DNA of 35,201 nucleotides from assembly GCA_945875915.1 (NCBI GenBank), contig CAMCMT010000027.1, positions 1-35,201 on the forward strand, read 5' to 3'. Positions 19,398 through 26,827 of the stretch are shown piece by piece (position 1 is the stretch's first letter; every line of letters starts with the position of its first letter). Origin of the DNA: Synechococcus sp. UW140 (GTDB lineage Bacteria; Cyanobacteriota; Cyanobacteriia; PCC-6307; Cyanobiaceae). The notes under the pieces were generated by a model. The model made no database searches. It worked only from the letters and a program-made list of their open reading frames with translations, and had not been told where the DNA came from. Made by a program: the position numbers and the translations under genes.

Positions 19398-21500
19398 TTA
19401 AAGGCTGACGCCCTCGAGCAGGGGAGCGGCGGCCAGCAGCACCAGGCTGCGGCTGTCCACCACGCTGGCCGGCTCGGACCAGGGCTGGGGCTGGCTGGGT
19501 AAATCGTCCCCGGCAGGCAGGGCCGTGTTGATCACCGCCAGCCAGCCTGGGGTGCGGTTGGGCAACTCAAAGTGCATGGCCTGGTGATAGGCGTTCATGC
19601 CACACCAGAGCAGGGGCCCGCTGCGGTCATTGCTGAGGCACCAGGCCAGGCTGTGGGACCAACTGGCCCAATCGGGCCGGTTGAGCTGGACCCCATGCCA
19701 TTCCAGCCGCAGCTGGCCCGGTTCCAGGCGCCATAGGGGACTGGCGATGCTGTGGGGCAGGGGGGGATTGATCAGGGCAGCCAGGTGTTGGCGGAGCTGC
19801 AGCAGCCGTTGCAAAAACAGCCGCAGGGCCAAATCGCCGCCATCCGGTTGCCAATGCATCCAGCCGATCGGGCTGTTTTGGCACCAGGCATTGTTATTGC
19901 CCCCCTGGCTGCGGCGCACCTCATCGCCCATTAGCAGCATCGGCACCCCGGGGGCCAACAGCAGGGTGGCGAGCAAGTTGCGCAGCTGGCGGTCGCGCAT
20001 CCCATTGATCAAGGGATCACTCGTGGGGCCTTCCACCCCATGGTTCCAACTGTTGTTGTGGTTATCGCCATCGCGGTTGTCCTCGCCGTTGGCCAGGTTG
20101 TGCTTTCTGTTGAAGCTGACCAGATCGGCCAGGGTGAAGCCGTCGTGGGCGGTGAGGAAGTTAATCGTGCGGCCCACCGGCGCCGGCTGGTTGCCAAATA
20201 GGTCGGGGCTGCCAGCCAGCCGCTGGGCCAGGGTCCAGCTGCTGCCCTCATCGCCCTTCCAGAAGCGGCGCAGGTCATCGCGGAAGCGGCCGTTCCAGCT
20301 GGCAACCCGCCGGGCGGGGAAGTCGTCGAGGCGGTACAGGCCGCCGCAATCCCAGGGTTCACTCACCAGTTTGAGGTCGCTCAGCTCCGGATCGGCCTCG
20401 ATCTCCTCGAACAGGGGCGGCTGATCGAGGGGCTCGAGTTGCTCGCCGCGGCTGAGGGCGATGCCGAGGTCGAAGCGGAAGCCATCCACCCCCAGTTCCA
20501 GGGCCCAGCACCGCATCGATTCGAGAATTAATCGCCGCACCAGGGGCCGGTTGGCGGCAATCGAATTGCCGCAGCCGCTGACATCGAGGTAGTCGCCGCG
20601 AACGTTTTGGTGGTAGTAGAGGTGATCGCCGAAGCCGCGCCAGCTCAGGGTGGGGCCGGCCTTGCTGCCCTCGGTGGTGTGGTTGTAGACCACATCCACT
20701 AACACCTCGAGGCCCTGCTGGTGGCAGGCCTGCACCAGGGCCCGCACCTGGTGGCGAATCTCGAGGGGATCGCTGCCCTGCTGGTAGCCGTGGTGGGGCG
20801 CCATCCAGCTGAGCGGGCTGTAGCCCCAGTAGTTCTGGCGGCCGTGGGGGGCGTCGTGGGGGTCGAAGGCCATCACCGGCAGCAGCTCCACCGTGGTGAC
20901 CCCCAGGTCGCGCAGGTAGGGCAGGGCCTCGATCAGGCCCAGGTAGGTGCCTTGACGCTCCGGGCTAATCGGCGAGCCGGCGCCGCGGCTGAAGCCGCCG
21001 AGATGCAATTCATAAATGACGCTGCGCTGCCAGCTGTGACGGGGCCGGGGAAAGTCGTGAAAATTGAAGCGGTCCCGTTCGGTCACCACCCCCTTGAGGC
21101 AGGAGGCCGTATTCGGGGCCGCCCCCACCCCATCCTCGCGCCGGTAGACCTCCCAGCCCGTGATCGCCCGGGCGCAGGGGTCGAGTAGCACCTTGGAAGG
21201 ATTGAAGCCGTGGCGCCCGGGCTGCAGCGGGCCAAACACCCGGTAGGCATAGCAACAGCCAAGGCCGACGCCCTCCACTTCCCCATGCCAGTGGTCGCCA
21301 GAGCGATGCAGCTGGGGATCGAGGGCGATCACCTGGAACGGTTCCGCTGCCTGGCCATCGGCGAAGAGCAGCAGCTCCACCCGGGTCGCCAACGGCGCTA
21401 CCACCGAAAAGTTGACGCCAGTGGCGGTGGTGGCGGCCCCTAGGGGCCAGGGCTGTCCGCTACGGATCCTTGCCAAGGCAGCGGACTGAACTGGGCCCAA
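19398..21500 (-). CDS. glgX: Glycogen debranching enzyme (isoamylase type)
   Basis: A GH13 enzyme that cleaves alpha-1,6 branches of glycogen during its breakdown. The N-terminal CBM48 domain starts at IRSGQPWPLGAATTATGVNFSVVAP. The catalytic barrel shows VDVVYNHTTEG (region I), GVDGFRFDLG with the nucleophile Asp (region II), LVSEPWD with the acid/base Glu (region III) and NFLTAHDGFTLADLVSFNRKHN (region IV). The GMRDRQLRNLLATLLLAPGVPML and WCQNSPIGWMHW segments are GlgX hallmarks. The frame is open to an ATG at 21650, but that would overlap the divergent gene and precede the conserved domain by about 60 residues. TTG codons at 21500 and 21476 are better placed; I use 21500 (about 700 residues, family-typical), with low certainty on the start. 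Confidence 0.93.
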   Translation of the reverse strand: MGPVQSAALARIRSGQPWPLGAATTATGVNFSVVAPLATRVELLLFADGQAAEPFQVIALDPQLHRSGDHWHGEVEGVGLGCCYAYRVFGPLQPGRHGFNPSKVLLDPCARAITGWEVYRREDGVGAAPNTASCLKGVVTERDRFNFHDFPRPRHSWQRSVIYELHLGGFSRGAGSPISPERQGTYLGLIEALPYLRDLGVTTVELLPVMAFDPHDAPHGRQNYWGYSPLSWMAPHHGYQQGSDPLEIRHQVRALVQACHQQGLEVLVDVVYNHTTEGSKAGPTLSWRGFGDHLYYHQNVRGDYLDVSGCGNSIAANRPLVRRLILESMRCWALELGVDGFRFDLGIALSRGEQLEPLDQPPLFEEIEADPELSDLKLVSEPWDCGGLYRLDDFPARRVASWNGRFRDDLRRFWKGDEGSSWTLAQRLAGSPDLFGNQPAPVGRTINFLTAHDGFTLADLVSFNRKHNLANGEDNRDGDNHNNSWNHGVEGPTSDPLINGMRDRQLRNLLATLLLAPGVPMLLMGDEVRRSQGGNNNAWCQNSPIGWMHWQPDGGDLALRLFLQRLLQLRQHLAALINPPLPHSIASPLWRLEPGQLRLEWHGVQLNRPDWASWSHSLAWCLSNDRSGPLLWCGMNAYHQAMHFELPNRTPGWLAVINTALPAGDDLPSQPQPWSEPASVVDSRSLVLLAAAPLLEGVSL

Positions 21501-21509
21501 GCTAGGCCG

Positions 21510-22334
21510 ATGCCTGGGCCTGATCCAGGCTTGAACGGGATCATGCCCATGCCAAAACAGAGCGACGCAGCACGGGCTGAAGGGGGAGCCGAAGGGGGGT
21601 CGGCAGCTGAGCTTGATCGGGAGATCCCTGGAATCGACCCTGGATCCCAATCAGGGGCCCCCTCAAGCTCGCAAGTGCGACCCTTCGGGACAAGCAGCGA
21701 GCCTGCGGAGGCGGGCCGGCCGCCCCAGCCGGTGCAGACCGGCCTCTGGGCCTTCGCCCCCAACCGGGACTGCCTGGGCGGCACGGCCTGGTGGCTGGAG
21801 CATGGAGACAGCGCCTTGCTCGTCGATTGCCCGGCCTTCACCGCCGCCAACCTGGCCTTCCTGCGCGGGCGCCCGCCCGGACGGCTGCTGTTAACCAGCC
21901 GCGAAGGCCACGGCCGCACCCGCCGATTCCAGGAGGCCCTGGGCTGGCCCGTGCTGGTGCAGGAGCAGGAGGCCTACCTGCTGCCGGGGGTGAAACAGCT
22001 GCAGACCTTTGGCGATGAATTGGCCCTTTCGCCCGACTTGCGCCTGCTCTGGACCCCCGGTCCCACCCCCGGATCCTGCGTATTTCATGCCGGCGGTGCG
22101 GTGGATGTGCTCTTTTGCGGCCGGCTACTGAGCCCCACCGGCCCGGGGGCAGCCGCGCCCCTGCCGACGGCCCGCAGTTTCCACTGGGGCCGTTGGCAGC
22201 GCAGCCTCAAAAAGCTAAAAGCCTGGCTGCCACAGGGATCTCCCCGCTGGATTGCCAGTGGCGCCGGCCTGGGTGCCCTCGCCGGCGAGAAGTTGCTCGG
22301 CCCGGGCCGGCCCCTGCTGGACGGGCACGAATGA
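21510..22334 (+). CDS. Metallo-beta-lactamase-fold-like protein, degenerate metal site
   Basis: Up to 274 residues from ATG 21510; ATG 21543 is an alternative and the conserved part starts only near residue 70 (VQTGLWAFAPNRDCLGGTAWWLEHGDSALLVDCPAF). The strand order (LLVDCPAF, LLLTSREGHGR, LLWTPGPTPGSCVFH, VLFCGRLL) follows the MBL hydrolase fold. The usual HxHxDH motif is replaced by TSREGHGR, keeping at most one ligand, while the later TPGxTPGS turn is retained. It may therefore be a non-catalytic or differently liganded member. It faces glgX head to head with overlapping possible N-termini, so at least one of the two real starts must be further inside. Confidence 0.75.
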   Translation: MPGPDPGLNGIMPMPKQSDAARAEGGAEGGSAAELDREIPGIDPGSQSGAPSSSQVRPFGTSSEPAEAGRPPQPVQTGLWAFAPNRDCLGGTAWWLEHGDSALLVDCPAFTAANLAFLRGRPPGRLLLTSREGHGRTRRFQEALGWPVLVQEQEAYLLPGVKQLQTFGDELALSPDLRLLWTPGPTPGSCVFHAGGAVDVLFCGRLLSPTGPGAAAPLPTARSFHWGRWQRSLKKLKAWLPQGSPRWIASGAGLGALAGEKLLGPGRPLLDGHE

Positions 22335-22491
22335 GTCGAATTGACGATGGTTCAGGCTAAAAGCAAGCTGGCGCTTGCCTTCTCGGGTTGCCGCATCTGG
22401 CGACTCCCCATACGATTGTCCCGCTGACTCCAGTGCCTGTCGGGCTTTCCGATTCGCCTGACTCCCGCTGAACCCAGAAAACTCCTTTCCG

Positions 22492-22767
22492 ATGAACAAA
22501 GCTGACCTCGTCAACCTCGTGGCTGCCCGCACCGAGCTGACCAAGACCGAAGTGGCCCAAGTGGTCGACACCCTGATCGACACGATCATTGATTCCGTGG
22601 TCGACGGAAAAAAAGTCTCGATCCTGGGCTTCGGCTCCTTCGAACCCCGCGACCGCTCAGCCCGCCAGGGTCTGAACCCCAAGACCGGCGAAAAGATCAA
22701 GATCGAAGCCAAGCGCGTGCCCGCCTTCACCGCCGGCAAGCTGTTCAAGGACAAGGTCCAAGGCTGA
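22492..22767 (+). CDS. hup: Histone-like DNA-binding protein HU
   Basis: A 91-residue HU protein. It has the helical dimerisation part (MNKADLVNLVAARTELTKTEVAQVVDTLIDTIIDSV), the signature GKKVSILGFGSFEPRDRSARQGLNPKTGEKI that forms the beta-arms, and the C-terminal helix AFTAGKLFKDKV. It binds and bends DNA as a dimer and compacts the nucleoid. Length is exactly typical. It stands alone between the MBL-like gene and gluQ, with a 157-base upstream spacer that must hold its promoter, though I see no clear -10/-35 pair. Confidence 0.97.
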   Translation: MNKADLVNLVAARTELTKTEVAQVVDTLIDTIIDSVVDGKKVSILGFGSFEPRDRSARQGLNPKTGEKIKIEAKRVPAFTAGKLFKDKVQG

Positions 22768-22772
22768 TCGGT

Positions 22773-22792
22773 CCAGGGCAAATCAACCCTGG
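22773..22792 (+). terminator. Possible terminator hairpin after the HU gene
   Basis: CCAGGG (22773-22778) pairs with CCCTGG (22787-22792) around an 8-base loop, 5 bases after the HU stop codon. No T-run follows; assignment is by position. Confidence 0.4.
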
Positions 22793-22813
22793 CCAGGGCT
22801 TGGTCAGCTCGCC

Positions 22814-23842
22814 TTGAACAATCCCACCCGGCCCCTGCCGGACCATCTGGTCAGAGTTTTTGAAGCGGGCCTACGGCGGCGAGACCAGGGGCCCGTTGGT
22901 CGGTATGCCCCCTCTCCGACAGGGCCCCTCCATCGCGGCAACCTCAGCACCGCCCTGCTGTCCTGGCTTGTCACCCGCCTGCAGGGGGGTGAGTGGCTGC
23001 TCCGCATCGACGACCTCGATCGTCCCCGAAACCGGCCAGGGGCGGCCGAGGCCATTTTGACTGACTTGGACTGGCTGGGGCTCCGCTGGGACGGAGCACC
23101 GCTGCTCCAAAGCCAGCGCCGCGGCCTATATGCCAGCACCCTCTCCTGGTTACGGCGCAGCGGCGCCCTCTACCCCTGCCGTTGCAGCCGCCGACTTTTG
23201 GCCGACATCTCGGCCCCCCACGGCGCCTTTGCGGTGTATCCCGGCACCTGTATTGGACTGGATGCGGCCTGGGGGCCCATCGGCGGGCGCCTACCCAGCT
23301 GGCGCCTGCGCCTGCCGCCAGGCCACCTGCGCTGGCAGGACCAGCTAGCGGCAGCCGGGGACCTGGATGGCCCCAGCCAGGTGGGCGATGTGGTGGTACG
23401 CCGGGCCGATGGCCTGGTGGCTTATCACCTGGCCACCGCCGTCGATGAGCTCAGCCTGGGCATCAGTGATGTAGTTCGGGGCCATGACCTCTGGCCGGCT
23501 ACGGCGGCCCAAGTGGCCGTGATGGCGGTCCTTGGTGCCGCCCCCCCGGCCTACTGGCATGGGCCCCTCCTGCTCGATGGCAGCGGCCAGCGCCTGGCCA
23601 AGCGCAGCAGTGCCGAAGGCTTATTGGCCCTTAGGGCGCAGGGACTCGATGGGCCGGCCGTGGTGGGGTTGCTGGCGGCGGAATTGGATCTCGTACCCCG
23701 GGGCAGCCGAATTAGTGCGGCCGAATTGCTGGCAGAGCTCCAGAGTCCGCCCTTGGGAAATAAGTCATTAACAATTCAAGCGCCCCTGCAGCGGCTTGTG
23801 GCGGCCCAGCTGGCGGCCCCACTAGGGCCACCGCAGACTTAA
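22814..23842 (+). CDS. gluQ: Glutamyl-Q tRNA(Asp) synthetase
   Basis: A truncated paralogue of glutamyl-tRNA synthetase (about 342 residues) that attaches glutamate to the queuosine base of tRNA-Asp. The HIGH-type motif appears in GRYAPSPTGPLHRGNL (near residue 30), then LLRIDDLDRPR. Zinc-ligand cysteines PCRCSRR and YPGTC are present, as is the KMSKS equivalent RLAKRSSAEG. The anticodon-binding half of GluRS is absent, as expected for GluQ. The start is TTG 22814 (GTG and ATG options are lacking upstream of the conserved region). It presupposes queuosine-modified tRNA in this organism. Confidence 0.92.
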   Translation: MNNPTRPLPDHLVRVFEAGLRRRDQGPVGRYAPSPTGPLHRGNLSTALLSWLVTRLQGGEWLLRIDDLDRPRNRPGAAEAILTDLDWLGLRWDGAPLLQSQRRGLYASTLSWLRRSGALYPCRCSRRLLADISAPHGAFAVYPGTCIGLDAAWGPIGGRLPSWRLRLPPGHLRWQDQLAAAGDLDGPSQVGDVVVRRADGLVAYHLATAVDELSLGISDVVRGHDLWPATAAQVAVMAVLGAAPPAYWHGPLLLDGSGQRLAKRSSAEGLLALRAQGLDGPAVVGLLAAELDLVPRGSRISAAELLAELQSPPLGNKSLTIQAPLQRLVAAQLAAPLGPPQT

Positions 23843-23908
23843 GGAAAACTGCAGATTCACGAAACCGAAAATCAGCCACAGTGATGTGACAGCGAATCAA
23901 CACAAACC

Positions 23909-24265
23909 ATGCCCTTACTTCCTACTCCCTGCCAACCAGGTGGACAGACGGCCCTAGCCCTGCTGCCCAAGCCCGTGGTGGCCCCCCCAGAAGGCAGCCC
24001 CAACCAGCCCTTGCCAGCTGCCGCCGCTACCGGTTCGCGCAAATGCCAAAGCTGCGGCGGCAGTGGGGTGCTGAGGCTGAATGCCCTGCGCTTTCGCACC
24101 TGCCTCGATTGCGCCGGCCAGGGCATGCTGCCGGTGGTGCCCGCCGCTAGCTCCTTTGAGCCCCAACCCCAATTGGGCCCGGCCCTTGACGAGCTGATGG
24201 CCAGCACCCGGACGGGTCAGCCCAGGCTTCCAGTAGAGGGGCTATTCCAGGATCTGCCCAACTGA
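23909..24265 (+). CDS. Small protein with DnaJ-type CxxCxG zinc motifs
   Basis: A 118-residue protein. Two CxxCxG motifs (CQSCGGSG near residue 48 and CLDCAGQG near 72) flank a short strand, giving one zinc-binding module like half of a DnaJ zinc finger. This arrangement is common in plant and cyanobacterial DnaJ-like/BSD2-type small proteins involved in assembly or protection of thylakoid complexes, although the present one has no J-domain. The N-terminal 40 residues are Pro/Ala-rich and the C-terminus is short and acidic. The precise role is unknown. ATG 23909 is the first start, 66 bases after gluQ. Confidence 0.8.
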   Translation: MPLLPTPCQPGGQTALALLPKPVVAPPEGSPNQPLPAAAATGSRKCQSCGGSGVLRLNALRFRTCLDCAGQGMLPVVPAASSFEPQPQLGPALDELMASTRTGQPRLPVEGLFQDLPN

Positions 24266-24272
24266 CGAAGCC

Positions 24273-24319
24273 ATCAGCCTGGCTTCAAAATCAACTGGAT
24301 TTGAAAAATCAGCCTGGCT
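24273..24319. repeat. Short direct repeat between the zinc-motif gene and the small membrane-protein gene
   Basis: ATCAGCCTGGCT occurs at 24273-24284 and again at 24308-24319, 35 bases apart, with a related ATCAGCCTTTCTGGC at 24358. The repeats occupy the spacer between convergent genes. No function is evident. Confidence 0.6.
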
Positions 24320-24357
24320 AGGAAACAACCAATCTCTGGCGCTGAAACGCTTGCGGA

Positions 24358-24501
24358 TCAGCCTTTCTGGCGCTTTTGGCGCCAGATGAAGAATCCGGCT
24401 GTGGCCACCACCACCGCCAAGGGCGCCGCCGTGAGCAGCAGCAGGATTACGGCAGTCCAATCGGTGTACATCACGGCGGTCGCGTAGGCACCGACCATCA
24501 T
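24358..24501 (-). CDS. Small single-span membrane protein
   Basis: Forty-seven residues from ATG 24501 (60 if ATG 24540 is used, but that overlaps the divergent gene). The layout is a short polar N-terminus, one long hydrophobic span (WTAVILLLLTAAPLAVVVAT followed by AGFFIW) and a basic tail RQKRQKG, predicting an N-out, C-in orientation. I do not recognise it as a known small photosystem or cytochrome b6f subunit. Its last codons encode a perfect stem-loop in the DNA (24367-24385), which could act as its transcription terminator. It is divergent from the 24526 gene. Confidence 0.6.
   Translation of the reverse strand: MMVGAYATAVMYTDWTAVILLLLTAAPLAVVVATAGFFIWRQKRQKG
24367..24385 (-). terminator. 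Hairpin overlapping the 3' end of the small membrane-protein gene
   Basis: CTGGCGC (24367-24373) pairs with GCGCCAG (24379-24385) around TTTTG. It sits inside the last seven codons of the minus-strand gene. Possible overlapping terminator; no downstream T-run on the minus strand. Confidence 0.35.
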
Positions 24502-24525
24502 TTCAGGATCCCCGTCCTTTCCGCC

Positions 24526-24885
24526 ATGGCCGCCGTTCAAATGGGCAGCAATCTTCAGAAGCGGGCCAGCGAGCCAGGCCCATGGGCGGCTGCCTACACG
24601 CTTCGCTCGAGCGGGCTTGGCAGGCGCCTGGCCCTCAGCATCGCTCTTGTGAACTTGGCTCTGGGCCTGGCGCCAGCCCCGACCCCGGTGCGGTCCGATG
24701 TGGTGTTCCAGAACTGCGTTCCGGTGGCCGGTGGCGGTGTCACCTGTGACACCCGCCCCGAGGGCAACACCTTGATGAACGACGAAGCCGCCCGCTACGG
24801 CCTCTTCGACCAGGCCAGTCCCGGCTGGGATGAATTCGAGCCCTACCAGGGCTACGACGACATGTTTGGCGGCAACGAAACCTGA
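24526..24885 (+). CDS. Conserved-looking exported or anchored small protein of unknown function
   Basis: A 119-residue protein from ATG 24526; the frame is open further upstream but that part overlaps the divergent small gene. A hydrophobic stretch (LALSIALVNLALGLAPAPTPV, residues 36-56) preceded by arginines looks like a signal peptide or anchor. The mature part is acidic and contains two cysteines (FQNCVPVAGGGVTCDTRPEG) that could form a disulfide, then an aromatic/acidic tail ending EPYQGYDDMFGGNET. I know no family name. The composition is regular, so it is very probably a real gene. Confidence 0.7.
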   Translation: MAAVQMGSNLQKRASEPGPWAAAYTLRSSGLGRRLALSIALVNLALGLAPAPTPVRSDVVFQNCVPVAGGGVTCDTRPEGNTLMNDEAARYGLFDQASPGWDEFEPYQGYDDMFGGNET

Positions 24886-24967
24886 GGCCAGGCCCCATGG
24901 CGGGCTGCTTCAGCGCGGTGACGCCCGATGATCCGGCCGCGGGCAGAGCTCCTCAAGGGCGCTGGGC

Positions 24968-25382
24968 CTATCCGCCGCTGGGATCGGGCAAGGGCAGGGT
25001 GGGGACCACGTCCAACATCGCCAGCTGATCGCCAGAGAAGATCTGGGTGGGCCCCAAACGATGGCCGGCCTTGGCGTTAGGCCAGGCAGGAAACAACTGG
25101 TCGGGAATGGGGCCGGCAAAGGAACGGAAAAGCCCAGCCCCAGGGACTGACGACCGGGAAGAAACCCAGGATGGGATAATCAGTGTCCACCACCTGAATG
25201 GTGGCAAAGGGAACTGGGGCCGCCACACCCGTGGCGGGATCGGCCTTGGTGAGCCCCTTGAGCTGCTCCGTGGCCAGGCCGCTAAGGGCCCCCAAATGGC
25301 CAGCTATACTCTCAAAAAAATTGAGATGTTCTGGTCTCACCAATGCCCTTTTGCCACCAAGTCCCGCGCTGTTTGAGTGCAT
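24968..25382 (-). pseudogene. Frameshifted gene of unknown family
   Basis: Two minus-strand frames read as one protein broken by a one-base shift. From ATG 25382 the first frame gives MHSNSAGLGGKRALVRPEHLNFFES... up to ILGFFPVVSP. Dropping one base near 25142 continues as GAGLFRSFAGPIPDQLFPAWPNAKAGHRLGPTQIFSGDQLAMLDVVPTLPLPDPSGG to the stop at 24968. Both halves are natural-looking and neither makes sense alone, so a +1 insertion is the simplest reading. I do not recognise the family; the repaired product would be about 138 residues without an obvious signal peptide and may itself lack an N-terminus. A sequencing error cannot be excluded. Confidence 0.6.
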
Positions 25383-26024
25383 GGCGAACGGCTCCCGGCA
25401 GGACTACCAGCCAGCCCGATCCCCCAAAAGGAGACTGGATTGGAGCTGGATTAAAGTCAGGCCAGGTTGAAAGATCCCTACCAATACGTTGATAGATTAC
25501 TGACATGAGGGCACGAACGGGACCCTATCGAAACAATGATCTAGCGAGACTAATCAAGCAGCTCTAAGCAAGAGTTCTGGATGGTCGCCATGCTGGATTA
25601 GTTCTCCAGCCTCGTAAATGCGAGCATCCATCGCCAGACACACAAAAGTTCTTAGCTTGCTACCAAGCTCAACCATGGGATTGGCCCTCCGATTACGGCG
25701 ACTTCCCAGCATCGTTAGGGCAGTTCGCTACCAGGGCAAGCGACGGTGCCCGGTCGGCGAAGCAGCGCCCTTCCGCCGTCCAGTCCTGGTGGGCCCGCCC
25801 AACCCTGGGTTGGCCTGCAATTCAAAGCCAGCCGGCAGACCTCATTGCAAATTTCGCAATTCCATGGCGCTCAACGCTATCGTTTCAAAAAGGAGCGGAT
25901 GCTTGCTTGCTCTGCCATATCCATCCAAGGGTCCCGATGGTGTTGATCCAAGCCGGGGCTGGCAGGGTTGCAATCCAGGCCTGGAGCCAACGGGGGGCAA
26001 ACTCTTGATGAGCAGCATGCCCCC
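25383..26024. other. About 640 bases without a convincing gene
   Basis: Open frames exist here (for example 25618-26034 +) but their translations are of shadow-like composition (rich in Arg, Pro and Ser without hydrophobic periodicity) and match nothing I know. A few small hairpins occur, such as CTGGA...TCCAG near 25593. The stretch should hold the promoter of the LuxR-type gene and perhaps decayed sequence, in keeping with the pseudogene on its left. Confidence 0.5.
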
Positions 26025-26732
26025 ATGGACCTAACACCCCAGCTGGAATCCTTAGGCCCAAGCCGGATCAATCTGGTACTTGAAGCACTGCTATCCAGTG
26101 ATCTGCGGTTAAAAGTCATGCTGGTCTCAGCCAATCGGCTCGGCCTGATGGTTTCGGCCTTGCGCCTCAAGGCGCGCAGGCTATTGGTCGGTGCGATGAC
26201 GACGGAAGGGGAAGCCTTGCCCTATCTCATGGCTGGTCTGCCAGGGCTTTTGCTGTGTAGCGATCGGTTAGAAGCTGGTGATAGCTATTCCATGGTTCGC
26301 CAGGCCCGCCTGCTAGTGCCCGACATCCGCATCATGATGGTTCTTGAAGAATCGAATCCGGATGTGGCTGAGGCAGTGCGATCAAACGTAGATGCAATCA
26401 TTTTTGCGGGTGATATTGGCAATACCAGCCAGCCAATCTCGCGGGGCTTGTTGGCCATTGCCAATCGTCAGACCTATCTCTCACCCACGGCCAAGCACCT
26501 ACTCAAGCACCATTCTCCAGGCAATCCGATCAACAGCATCAAACTCACCGATCGCCAGGACGAGATCCTTTCGATGCTACTTAACGGCGACACTGAACTC
26601 CAAATTGCCGACAAATTAGGAATTTCACTGACCACTGTCAAAGACCATACCAAAGCACTCCGCAGTAAATTTGGCGTCAAAAGTAAGATTGAGTTAGTAG
26701 TGCGGGCCATGCGACTTGCCGTCTTCAGATGA
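26025..26732 (+). CDS. LuxR/NarL-type DNA-binding regulator with degenerate receiver domain
   Basis: A 235-residue protein from ATG 26025; an in-frame TTG at 25968 would add 19 unconserved residues. The C-terminus is a clear GerE/LuxR helix-turn-helix: LTDRQDEILSMLLNGDTELQIADKLGISLTTVKDHTKALRSKFGVKSKIELV. The N-terminal 140 residues have receiver-like alternation, but the acidic pair that should follow strand 1 is replaced (LKVMLVSANRLG) and the conserved lysine region is not evident; an Asp in LLLCSDRLEAGD could be the remains of the phosphorylation site. It may therefore act as a phosphorylation-independent regulator. No kinase lies nearby. The convergent budA gene is a possible but unproven target. 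Confidence 0.85.
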   Translation: MDLTPQLESLGPSRINLVLEALLSSDLRLKVMLVSANRLGLMVSALRLKARRLLVGAMTTEGEALPYLMAGLPGLLLCSDRLEAGDSYSMVRQARLLVPDIRIMMVLEESNPDVAEAVRSNVDAIIFAGDIGNTSQPISRGLLAIANRQTYLSPTAKHLLKHHSPGNPINSIKLTDRQDEILSMLLNGDTELQIADKLGISLTTVKDHTKALRSKFGVKSKIELVVRAMRLAVFR

Positions 26733-26827
26733 TCAAGCAGTGAGCAAACATCAAGGGGGCCGATCCAGAAATAGTATCGCCATGATCTTTCATTAAATCC
26801 ATTTGCCACAGAAAGTCAGCCGGACGA

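Noticed and set aside
21501-21650. GlgX N-terminus from ATG 21650
   Set aside because: The segment contains cysteines and prolines unlike CBM48, overlaps the divergent gene and exceeds family length.
25618-26034. Possible 138-residue gene on the plus strand
   Set aside because: The translation is Arg/Pro/Ser-rich and irregular, no family is recognisable, and it overlaps the start of the LuxR-type gene.
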